Positions 1 through 5,197 of a DNA stretch of 5,197 nt are shown here, in pieces. The notes under the pieces are model-generated. The model was not told the origin of the DNA, did no database searches, and saw only the letters and a program-made list of their open reading frames with translations. Source of the DNA: an uncultured Lachnospiraceae bacterium (GTDB taxonomy: Bacteria > Bacillota > Clostridia > Lachnospirales > Lachnospiraceae); contig CAKRPI010000125.1 of the NCBI GenBank assembly GCA_934376945.1, positions 1 to 5,197 of the forward strand, in the 5' to 3' direction. The translations under genes and the position numbers were made by a program. Each line of letters begins with the position of its first letter. The stretch's first letter is position 1.

Positions 1-50
1 TTTACGGATGTCTGTCTGCCTTTTCTTACTAACTGGTTAAATGTTGGCAT
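1..50 (-). CDS. rpsL: 30S ribosomal protein S12, N-terminal fragment
   Basis: The reverse complement reads ATG followed by codons for MPTFNQLVRKGRQTSVK, which is the conserved N-terminus of bacterial ribosomal protein S12. Only about 16 codons are present and the gene continues past the left edge. S12 sits in the decoding centre of the 30S subunit and controls translational accuracy; it is the classical streptomycin-resistance locus, but the relevant residues lie outside this window. The start is fixed by family conservation and by an AGGAGGTG ribosome binding site 9 nt upstream. A TAA triplet immediately precedes the ATG. In Firmicutes rpsL normally heads the rpsL-rpsG-fusA-tuf operon; the downstream genes cannot be seen here. 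Confidence 0.95.
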   Translation of the reverse strand, partial: MPTFNQLVRKGRQTSV

Positions 51-199
51 TTATTCTTTCACCTCCTGATTTGATACGCAGGACATATGTCTTCTGACGA
101 ATGTTCTGCATTCCAAATGCCTTTCGCATTTGCTGAGCATGTGCTCGTGTGGCTGCAAGAACAAAGTGTTCTACAATAAGTGTGCATTATCACGCATAC
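51..199 (-). ncRNA. Structured 5' leader of the rpsL transcript (candidate cis-regulatory RNA)
   Basis: About 149 nt separate the predicted transcription start (near 199) from the rpsL ATG, long for a gene with such a strong binding site. Written in RNA order on the minus strand, visible pairings are: hairpin A, AGAACA (172-167) with TGTTCT (163-158); hairpin B, GAGC (146-143) with GCTC (138-135); hairpin C, CAAATGC (132-126) with GCATTTG (120-114) around a GAAAG loop; and hairpin D, GAATG (113-109) with CATTC (103-99). A long-range pairing, TGTTCTTGCA (163-154) with TGCAGAACA (110-102), would enclose B and C as a multibranch junction and is incompatible with both A and D. No U-rich intrinsic terminator is visible, so any control would act on translation or RNA stability. 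I do not recognise a named RNA family; function is inference. Confidence 0.5.
60..67 (-). promoter_or_regulatory. Ribosome binding site of rpsL
   Basis: On the minus strand AGGAGGTG lies 9 nt before the rpsL ATG. It is an uninterrupted match to the anti-Shine-Dalgarno end of 16S rRNA, as expected for a very highly translated ribosomal protein gene, and it decides the start codon. Confidence 0.93.
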
Positions 200-205
200 C
201 TTAAC

Positions 206-234
206 ATTATACTTAGCGGATTTATGCTTGTCAA
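206..234 (-). promoter_or_regulatory. Consensus sigma-A promoter for rpsL
   Basis: The minus strand carries TTGACA (234-229), a 17-bp spacer and TATAAT (211-206), a perfect match to the housekeeping consensus in both hexamers and in spacing. Transcription should begin near position 199. It gives rpsL and the genes behind it a start independent of rpoBC, which is needed because an opposing gene and a terminator separate them from rpoC. Confidence 0.92.
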
Positions 235-285
235 GGAGTTTTTAAAATATATTTCTCCAGGAATTTTTTAAATATATTTCTCCAG
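235..285 (-). promoter_or_regulatory. UP-element-like A/T tracts upstream of the rpsL promoter
   Basis: Immediately upstream of the -35 box the minus strand reads AAATATATTTTAAAAA (254-239). It matches the A- and T-positions of the published UP-element consensus (AAAWWTWTTTTNNNAAA) at all but the last residue, and lies at about -55 to -40, close to where the RNA polymerase alpha C-terminal domains bind. A second near-identical A/T block lies 25 bp further upstream (279-264). UP elements typically boost rRNA and ribosomal protein promoters. The match is seen in the sequence; activity is inferred. Confidence 0.65.
236..285. repeat. Tandem direct repeat, two 25-bp copies
   Basis: Copies at 236-260 and 261-285 agree at 23 of 25 positions; both end in AAATATATTTCTCCAG or a one-base variant of it. 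The differences are at 238/263 and 244/269. The repeat coincides with the UP-like A/T tracts, so it duplicates that element in phase rather than lying in neutral spacer. Confidence 0.85.
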
Positions 286-295
286 TGTCGTATGT

Positions 296-351
296 ATCAT
301 AAAGTATCCTCCCACAAGCGGACAACGATCATAAGACATCCTCCCGCAAGC
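296..351. repeat. Imperfect direct repeat, 24-bp copies at 32-bp spacing
   Basis: Copies at 296-319 and 328-351 share the pattern ATCATAA...ATCCTCCC(A/G)CAAGC and agree at 20 of 24 positions. On the minus strand each copy presents GGGAGGAT followed closely by TTATGAT, that is, a Shine-Dalgarno-like run then an ATG. Only very short reading frames follow (at most 23 codons), so I annotate the DNA repeat and not genes. It may be a remnant of a dispersed intergenic repeat; I cannot test that here. Confidence 0.6.
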
Positions 352-378
352 AATCCCCTCCTATGGTATTATCTCCGG

Positions 379-398
379 CTATTATAAACTATTATAAA
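379..398. repeat. Perfect 10-bp tandem duplication, CTATTATAAA x2
   Basis: Two adjacent identical copies at 379-388 and 389-398. On the minus strand each contains TATAAT, but neither has a recognisable -35 box at 16-18 bp nor a TG extension, so I do not call promoters. It lies between the two divergent promoters. The remaining bases of the 352-431 interval show nothing else I can support. Confidence 0.7.
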
Positions 399-431
399 TA
401 GGAAGAGATTCTTACATTTTTATGAAACCAC

Positions 432-460
432 TGGACATCACGCTATCCCAATGGTAAAAT
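432..460 (+). promoter_or_regulatory. Promoter of the VanZ-family gene
   Basis: TGGACA (432-437) and TAAAAT (455-460) are each one base from consensus, with an optimal 17-bp spacer and a TGG just before the -10 box that makes it an extended -10 element. The start should fall near 467, giving a short leader of about 21 nt. The promoter is divergent from the rpsL promoter, about 200 bp away. Confidence 0.8.
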
Positions 461-467
461 AGCGTGA
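438..467. promoter_or_regulatory. Inverted repeat over the vanZ promoter, candidate operator
   Basis: TCACGCTAT (438-446) and ATAGCGTGA (459-467) are perfect 9-bp inverted arms around a 12-bp spacer. The arm centres are 21 bp apart, about two helical turns, as expected for a dimeric repressor on one face of DNA. The left arm abuts the -35 box; the right arm covers the end of the -10 box and the predicted start. No T-tract follows in either direction, so it is not an intrinsic terminator. The regulator is unknown and not encoded in this window. Confidence 0.6.
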
Positions 468-474
468 AATAAAG

Positions 475-483
475 AAGGGAGTG
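475..483 (+). promoter_or_regulatory. Ribosome binding site of the VanZ-family gene
   Basis: AAGGGAGTG ends a few bases before the ATG at 489, with the GGGAG core (477-481) spaced 7 nt from it. This supports that start over any later methionine. Confidence 0.8.
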
Positions 484-488
484 TTACT

Positions 489-1499
489 ATGAAACTTATC
501 AGAGCTTTATTAAAGCCCCTGTCTTTTCTTCCGGCTCTTTGCCTGATGTATATGATTTTCAGTTTTTCTGCGCAGGATGGCGCCACTTCCTCTGCGCTCA
601 GTTATAAGGTCAGCTATAAAATCGTGGAAACAGGCGCTAAAGTTCTTGGCGAAAACCTTGAACCGTATCAGATTGACAGTCTTGCCACACGTTTTCATGG
701 TATTGTCCGCAAGCTGGCACATATGACGGAATACTTTGCACTTGCCATTACTGTTGCCTTTCCGCTTTATGTATATGGGCTTCGCGGGATCTGGCTCATG
801 CTGGTAGCCGGCTTTATCTGTGTTGCATTTGCCTGCGGTGATGAATACCATCAGTCCTTTGTTGCAAACCGTTCTCCATCAAAACGAGATGTCGCAATTG
901 ATTCTTTTGGCGTCTTCTGGGGAATTGTTCTTGTGCGAATCATTGGCTGGACCGGACGCAAAACGATCTTCCGTCCGTTCAGTGATGAAGCAATGCAAAA
1001 ACGAGAAGAAAAAAAAGCACGCAAAAAGCAGCAAAAAGCAGCAAAAAAAGGGCAAAACCCGGACTATAATCAAATGAACGGTCATCAGCCGTATCCAGGT
1101 ACACCGCAAAATGGATATCCCTATCAGCAACCGCCGCAGAATGGATACCCTTATCAGCAGCCCCCACAGAACGGATATCCTTATCAGCAACCCCCGCAGA
1201 ACGGATATCCCTATCAGCAACCGTCGCAGAATGGATATCCCTATCAGCAGCCAGCGCAAAATGGATATCCTTATCAGCAGCCGCTGCAAAACGGAAACCC
1301 TTATCATAGTCCCGCTGATTCTTATGCTGCCCCGCAAAATGCATCTTGTGGCACTTCGCCGCAATGCAATTATTCTTCCCATCCCAAAATTGACGATGAT
1401 GATGACGATTACGTTTCTGATAAGCTTTCTGAAGATATGTCTTTTCGCAAGCTGATGCACGATATCAAAGATCAAAAGCAGGAACGCAATTCCCTGTAG
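489..1499 (+). CDS. VanZ-family membrane protein with a repetitive cytoplasmic tail
   Basis: This 336-residue protein has a VanZ-like domain in roughly residues 8-155. Four hydrophobic segments are visible (about 10-28, 82-98, 101-117 and 137-154). The family's polar motifs are present: FSFSAQDG (24-31), RKLAHMTEY (74-82) and GDEYHQSF (117-124) with R128, D134 and D138. The positive-inside pattern puts these polar motifs on the outer face and both termini in the cytoplasm. After the last helix come a lysine-rich linker (171-187), seven 10-residue [13 protein letters not shown] repeats (206-275), a run of six aspartates (302-307) and a charged end. VanZ proteins are linked to low-level glycopeptide or lipoglycopeptide resistance, but the biochemical role is unclear and most homologues are uncharacterised; resistance should not be assumed. 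The tail makes the protein about twice the usual length of a minimal VanZ protein. The gene is monocistronic, has its own promoter, and opposes rpoC and rpsL. Confidence 0.88.
   Translation: MKLIRALLKPLSFLPALCLMYMIFSFSAQDGATSSALSYKVSYKIVETGAKVLGENLEPYQIDSLATRFHGIVRKLAHMTEYFALAITVAFPLYVYGLRGIWLMLVAGFICVAFACGDEYHQSFVANRSPSKRDVAIDSFGVFWGIVLVRIIGWTGRKTIFRPFSDEAMQKREEKKARKKQQKAAKKGQNPDYNQMNGHQPYPGTPQNGYPYQQPPQNGYPYQQPPQNGYPYQQPPQNGYPYQQPSQNGYPYQQPAQNGYPYQQPLQNGNPYHSPADSYAAPQNASCGTSPQCNYSSHPKIDDDDDDYVSDKLSEDMSFRKLMHDIKDQKQERNSL
1104..1313 (+). repeat. Seven in-frame 30-bp repeats encoding [10 protein letters not shown] units
   Basis: Units start at 1104, 1134, 1164, 1194, 1224, 1254 and 1284. Six encode [10 protein letters not shown], the first residue being P, P, P, P, S and A in turn; the seventh is decayed ([10 protein letters not shown]). 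Copies differ mostly at third codon positions (AAT/AAC, CAA/CAG, CCC/CCT, TAT/TAC), so the peptide is better preserved than the DNA. That suggests an array kept by selection on the protein and not a very recent expansion. Confidence 0.95.
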
Positions 1500-1502
1500 A
1501 GT

Positions 1503-1552
1503 AAAAAAGAGCCATTGCCCATCAGGAAATCCTGAAAGGCAATGGCTTTTTT
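1503..1552. terminator. Bidirectional intrinsic terminator between vanZ and rpoC
   Basis: AGCCATTGCC (1510-1519) pairs perfectly with GGCAATGGCT (1538-1547). Inside, TCAGGA (1522-1527) pairs with TCCTGA (1530-1535), leaving a 2x2 internal loop and a short apical loop. The hairpin is flanked by AAAAAA (1503-1508) and TTTTTT (1547-1552), so it ends in a U-tract when read from either strand. It starts just after the vanZ stop codon and about 60 nt past the rpoC stop, and should terminate both convergent transcripts. Confidence 0.93.
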
Positions 1553-1610
1553 ATGACCCCGCAGCTTTTCAGCAGCAGGAAAACAGACGCAAATATCCGT
1601 TTTATAAATA

Positions 1611-4600
1611 TTACTCTTCTTCAGAATCTGCATTCTCGGATGTTTCCGGATTTTCCGCATTCTCATCGAATGCTTCACCATCAGTCAGTTCATCTTCTGA
1701 TGCTCCGTCCAGTTCAGCCAGATCAAGCGTATCATCCAATGCATCTGCATCTTCCTCAAGATTGATCTCTTCATCCTTCACACTATCATCTGCAGGCATT
1801 TCTGCCATTTTTTCATGCTTTACGTACTTGTAATCATCGGTTCCTGATGTGTCAATCTGCACATTGCTGTAACGCTTCATACCAGTACCAGCCGGAATCA
1901 GCTTACCAATGATAACATTTTCCTTCAGGCCGATCAACGGGTCAATTTTGCCCTTGATTGCTGCCTCTGTCAGAACCTTTGTAGTCTCCTGGAAGGATGC
2001 TGCTGACAGGAAGGAATTCGTTGCAAGAGAAGCCTTCGTGATACCAAGGATCACTCGTTTTCCTTCTGCCGGCTCTTTGCCCTCTGCCAGCATCTGCTCG
2101 TTTGTATCCTCATAATCAAGAATATCAACCAGGGTACCCGGAAGGAATTCTGTATCTCCATTGTTCTCAATACGAATCTTCTTCAGCATCTGGCGCACAA
2201 TAACTTCAATATGCTTATCATTGATTTCTACACCCTGCAGACGGTATACACGCTGTACTTCACGAAGCATGTAATCCTGTACTGCCTCGACACCCTTGAT
2301 TCGAAGAATGTCATGCGGATTAATACTACCCTCTGTGAGCTCGTCACCAGCCTCCAGATACTGACCGTCTACCTGTCTGATTCGAGATCCGTACGGAATC
2401 AGATAAGTCTTGGACTCTCCTGTCTCCTCATTTGTAACGATGATCTCTCGTTTCTTCTTGGTATCCTTCAGTGTTGCAAGACCGCTGATTTCTGTGATAA
2501 TGGCAAGTCCTTTCGGCTTTCTTGCCTCGAAAAGCTCCTCGACACGCGGAAGACCCTGTGTAATATCGCCGCCGGCAACACCTCCCGTATGGAAGGTACG
2601 CATCGTCAGCTGTGTACCCGGCTCACCGATGGACTGTGCGGCAATAATTCCGACAGACTCACCAACCTGTACCGGCTCACCGGTCGCCATATTCGCGCCA
2701 TAACATTTTGCACAAATACCTACGTGGGAACGGCAGGTCAGAATTGTACGAACCTTGATCTTCTTAAACGGCTGTCCATTCTTATCCACGCCTTCCTTCA
2801 TCACACGTGCAGCACGCTTCGGTGTGATCATATGATTTGCCTTTACGATCACTTCTCCGTCCGCTGTCGTGATATCCTCGCAGGAGAATCGTCCTGTAAT
2901 ACGCTCCTGAAGGCTCTCGATCTCCTCTTTTCCATCGGAGAACTGTTTTACATACATGCCCGGAATCTCTCCACCGCTGCAGCAGTCCAGTTCACGGATG
3001 ATCAGGTCCTGTGATACGTCTACCAGACGTCTGGTCAGGTAACCAGAGTCAGCAGTTCGAAGAGCAGTATCGGACATTCCCTTACGTGCTCCATGCGCAG
3101 ACATGAAGTATTCCAGTACTTCAAGTCCCTCACGGAAGTTTGACTTGATCGGCAGCTCGATCGTATGACCGGTCGTATCTGCCATCAGTCCACGCATTCC
3201 GGCAAGCTGTTTGATCTGCTTGTCAGAACCACGGGCTCCGGAGTCCGCCATCATGAAGATGTTGTTATATTTATCAAGACCGCTAAGCAGTGCTTTGGTC
3301 AGCTTATCATCAGTCTCTTTCCAGGTTTCAATAACCTCCTTGTAACGCTCCTCGTCCGTAATCAGACCACGCTTGTAGTTACGGGTGATCCGGTCTACGA
3401 CTTCCTGTGCGCTCTTGATCATTTCCGGCTTTTCAGGCGGTACCGTCATATCGGAAATGGATACGGTCATTGCAGCTCTAGTCGAATATTTATAACCCAT
3501 GGACTTAATATTATCCAGGACCTCTGCGGTCTTGGTTGCTCCATGTGTATTGATCACTTTCTCCAGAATCTGTTTCAGCTGCTTCTTTCCTACCAGGAAA
3601 TCCACTTCCAGCTTCAATTCATTACCCGGAATGCTGCGGTCTACAAATCCAAGATCCTGCGGAAGAATTTCATTGAAGAGAAATCTTCCCAGTGTAGAAG
3701 ATACGTTGCCTTCCATAACTGTGCCATCCGGCATTGTTTTCTCAACACGCACCGTGATCTTCGACTGCAGTGTGATATATTTGTTCTCGTAAGCAAGAAT
3801 TGCCTCGTTTACATTTCTGAAGAACTTTCCTTCTCCGAGTACACCCGGTCTCTCCTGTGTCAGATAATAGATACCAAGAACCATATCCTGTGAAGGTACG
3901 GCTACCGGACCACCATCAGACGGTTTCAGCAGGTTGTTCGGTGAAAGAAGCATGAAACGGCACTCAGCCTGTGCTTCTACTGTCAGCGGAAGATGAACTG
4001 CCATCTGGTCTCCATCGAAGTCTGCATTAAATGCGGTACAAACGAGCGGGTGCAGCTTGATTGCCTTACCTTCTACCAGAATCGGCTCAAATGCCTGAAT
4101 ACCAAGACGGTGCAGTGTAGGAGCACGGTTCAGCATAACCGGATGCTCTTTGATAACATCCTCGAGAACATCCCATACCTGCGGCTCCAGTCTTTCGACC
4201 ATCTTCTTTGCATTTTTGATATTATGTGAAGTTCCGTTTGCAACGAGTTCCTTCATAACAAATGGCTTAAACAGCTCGATCGCCATCTCTTTCGGAAGAC
4301 CGCACTGATAAATTTTCAGCTCCGGTCCTACAACGATAACGGAACGTCCGGAGTAATCAACTCGTTTTCCGAGAAGGTTCTGACGGAAACGTCCGGATTT
4401 ACCCTTCAGCATATCGGAAAGAGATTTCAGTGCACGGTTTCCAGGACCGGTAACCGGACGACCGCGACGACCGTTGTCGATCAGGGCATCTACTGCTTCC
4501 TGCAGCATACGCTTCTCATTGCGGACGATGATATCCGGCGCACCAAGCTCCAGCAGTCTTTTCAGACGGTTGTTTCTGTTGATGATACGGCGATACAGAT

Positions 4601-5197
4601 CATTCAGGTCAGACGTTGCAAAACGACCGCCATCCAGCTGTACCATCGGACGAAGATCCGGCGGAATAACCGGAATCACAGTCATAACCATCCACTCCGG
4701 ACGGTTTCCCGACTCACGGAACGCCTCAACTACCTCAAGGCGTTTGATGATTCTTGCACGCTTCTGTCCGGTGGATTCCTTCAGACCTCTTTTGAGCTCC
4801 TCGGATTCCTTCTCCATATCAATTTCTTCCAGAAGCTCTTTAATGGATTCTGCACCCATACCTGCACGGAATGCATTTCCCCACTTTTCTTTTGCTTCCT
4901 GGTATTCTTTCTCTGTCAGTACCTGCTTCTTAGAAAGGTCTGTAGTTCCCGGATCCAAAACGATATAATTGGCAAAGTACAGTACTTTTTCAAGAGTACG
5001 CGGAGAAAGATCCAGAATCAGACCCATTCTCGACGGAATTCCCTTGAAATACCAGATATGAGATACCGGAGCTGCAAGCTCAATATGTCCCATACGCTCA
5101 CGGCGGACGCTGGATTTTGTTACCTCAACGCCGCATCGGTCGCAGACTACGCCTTTATAGCGAATTTTCTTGTACTTTCCGCAGTGGCACTCCCAGT
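1611..5197 (-). CDS. rpoC: DNA-directed RNA polymerase subunit beta', N-terminally truncated by the window edge
   Basis: The visible part is 1194 residues, beginning [10 protein letters not shown]; by alignment to the E. coli sequence as I know it, about 70 N-terminal residues lie beyond the right edge. The first methionine in the window (codon at 5093, in [10 protein letters not shown]) is internal, not the start. The N-terminal zinc site is present as CHC (5181-5189) and CDRC (5133-5144). The catalytic Mg-binding motif NADFDGDQM is at 4002-4028. The bridge-helix region (near [12 protein letters not shown] to TRRLVD, about 3025-3147), the second zinc site (ELDCC, and [12 protein letters not shown] at about 2703-2735) and the trigger loop ([10 protein letters not shown] onward, about 2511-2611) follow. 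The trigger loop lacks the SI3 insertion of Proteobacteria, as expected in Firmicutes. The protein ends in a 66-residue acidic tail. It forms the active centre of RNA polymerase with beta; rpoB should lie just upstream. No frameshift or missing catalytic residue is seen. Confidence 0.98.
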   Translation of the reverse strand, partial: WECHCGKYKKIRYKGVVCDRCGVEVTKSSVRRERMGHIELAAPVSHIWYFKGIPSRMGLILDLSPRTLEKVLYFANYIVLDPGTTDLSKKQVLTEKEYQEAKEKWGNAFRAGMGAESIKELLEEIDMEKESEELKRGLKESTGQKRARIIKRLEVVEAFRESGNRPEWMVMTVIPVIPPDLRPMVQLDGGRFATSDLNDLYRRIINRNNRLKRLLELGAPDIIVRNEKRMLQEAVDALIDNGRRGRPVTGPGNRALKSLSDMLKGKSGRFRQNLLGKRVDYSGRSVIVVGPELKIYQCGLPKEMAIELFKPFVMKELVANGTSHNIKNAKKMVERLEPQVWDVLEDVIKEHPVMLNRAPTLHRLGIQAFEPILVEGKAIKLHPLVCTAFNADFDGDQMAVHLPLTVEAQAECRFMLLSPNNLLKPSDGGPVAVPSQDMVLGIYYLTQERPGVLGEGKFFRNVNEAILAYENKYITLQSKITVRVEKTMPDGTVMEGNVSSTLGRFLFNEILPQDLGFVDRSIPGNELKLEVDFLVGKKQLKQILEKVINTHGATKTAEVLDNIKSMGYKYSTRAAMTVSISDMTVPPEKPEMIKSAQEVVDRITRNYKRGLITDEERYKEVIETWKETDDKLTKALLSGLDKYNNIFMMADSGARGSDKQIKQLAGMRGLMADTTGHTIELPIKSNFREGLEVLEYFMSAHGARKGMSDTALRTADSGYLTRRLVDVSQDLIIRELDCCSGGEIPGMYVKQFSDGKEEIESLQERITGRFSCEDITTADGEVIVKANHMITPKRAARVMKEGVDKNGQPFKKIKVRTILTCRSHVGICAKCYGANMATGEPVQVGESVGIIAAQSIGEPGTQLTMRTFHTGGVAGGDITQGLPRVEELFEARKPKGLAIITEISGLATLKDTKKKREIIVTNEETGESKTYLIPYGSRIRQVDGQYLEAGDELTEGSINPHDILRIKGVEAVQDYMLREVQRVYRLQGVEINDKHIEVIVRQMLKKIRIENNGDTEFLPGTLVDILDYEDTNEQMLAEGKEPAEGKRVILGITKASLATNSFLSAASFQETTKVLTEAAIKGKIDPLIGLKENVIIGKLIPAGTGMKRYSNVQIDTSGTDDYKYVKHEKMAEMPADDSVKDEEINLEEDADALDDTLDLAELDGASEDELTDGEAFDENAENPETSENADSEEE

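Noticed and set aside
82..91. Perfect palindrome GACATATGTC in the rpsL leader
   Set aside because: At 10 bp, with at most a 3-bp hairpin stem in RNA, it is too short to call as a site on its own.
171..197. Eight-codon frame (ATG at 197, TAG at 171, minus strand) at the predicted rpsL transcript start
   Set aside because: The ATG lies about 2 nt from the expected transcript start, so it has no ribosome binding site; frames this short are common by chance.
381..396. Two TATAAT hexamers on the minus strand in the 10-bp tandem repeat, as extra rpsL promoters
   Set aside because: No -35-like hexamer occurs at 16-18 bp upstream of either, and neither has a TG extension; the consensus promoter at 206-234 explains rpsL expression.
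1111..1280. GGATATCC palindromes repeated every 30 bp as possible protein binding sites or a CRISPR-like array
   Set aside because: They follow directly from the Gly-Tyr-Pro codons of an in-frame peptide repeat; there are no unique spacers and the array lies inside a coding gene.
879..1475. Minus-strand and alternative-frame open frames across the vanZ repeat region
   Set aside because: The translations are periodic, arginine- and isoleucine-rich echoes of the 30-bp repeat. A repeat length divisible by three keeps all frames open if one unit is open.
2211..3893. Long plus-strand open frames inside rpoC (2211-3014, 267 codons; 3165-3893, 242 codons)
   Set aside because: They are antisense to conserved RpoC regions including the bridge helix and zinc site, their translations resemble no family I know, and I saw no ribosome binding site. 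They are by-products of rpoC codon use.

Overview
The window looks like chromosomal DNA of a Gram-positive member of the Clostridia, most likely a Lachnospiraceae-type gut anaerobe. This is inferred from the RpoC sequence (no SI3 insertion in the trigger loop), the S12 N-terminus MPTFNQLVRKGRQTSVK, strong AGGAGGTG-type ribosome binding sites and consensus housekeeping promoters. I cannot name a genus from sequence alone.

Layout: the first 50 bases are the 5' end of rpsL (ribosomal protein S12) on the minus strand, running off the left edge. Upstream of it lie a roughly 149-nt structured leader (51-199), a perfect consensus promoter (TTGACA, 17 bp, TATAAT; 206-234) and A/T-rich tandem repeats that match the UP-element consensus (235-285). 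Next come two older-looking direct repeats (296-351) and a 10-bp tandem repeat (379-398). A divergent, near-consensus promoter (432-460), overlapped by a 9-bp-arm inverted repeat, drives a plus-strand gene at 489-1499. That gene encodes a VanZ-family membrane protein with a long cytoplasmic tail carrying seven 10-residue [13 protein letters not shown] repeats. A bidirectional intrinsic terminator (1503-1552) separates it from the convergent rpoC (RNA polymerase beta'), which fills the rest of the window on the minus strand (1611 to beyond 5197, lacking roughly the first 70 codons).

In most Firmicutes the rpoB-rpoC cluster is followed, in the same direction, by the str operon (an L7Ae-like gene, rpsL, rpsG, fusA, tuf). 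Here that order is kept, but a reverse-oriented VanZ-family gene sits between rpoC and rpsL and no L7Ae-like gene is present. The transcription units are cleanly separated: rpoC ends at the shared terminator and rpsL restarts from its own strong promoter. The least ordinary parts are the rpsL control region (duplicated UP-like element, leader with mutually exclusive pairings), the inverted repeat over the vanZ promoter, and the prion-like repeat tail on the VanZ protein. I see no CRISPR array, insertion sequence, tRNA or rRNA.
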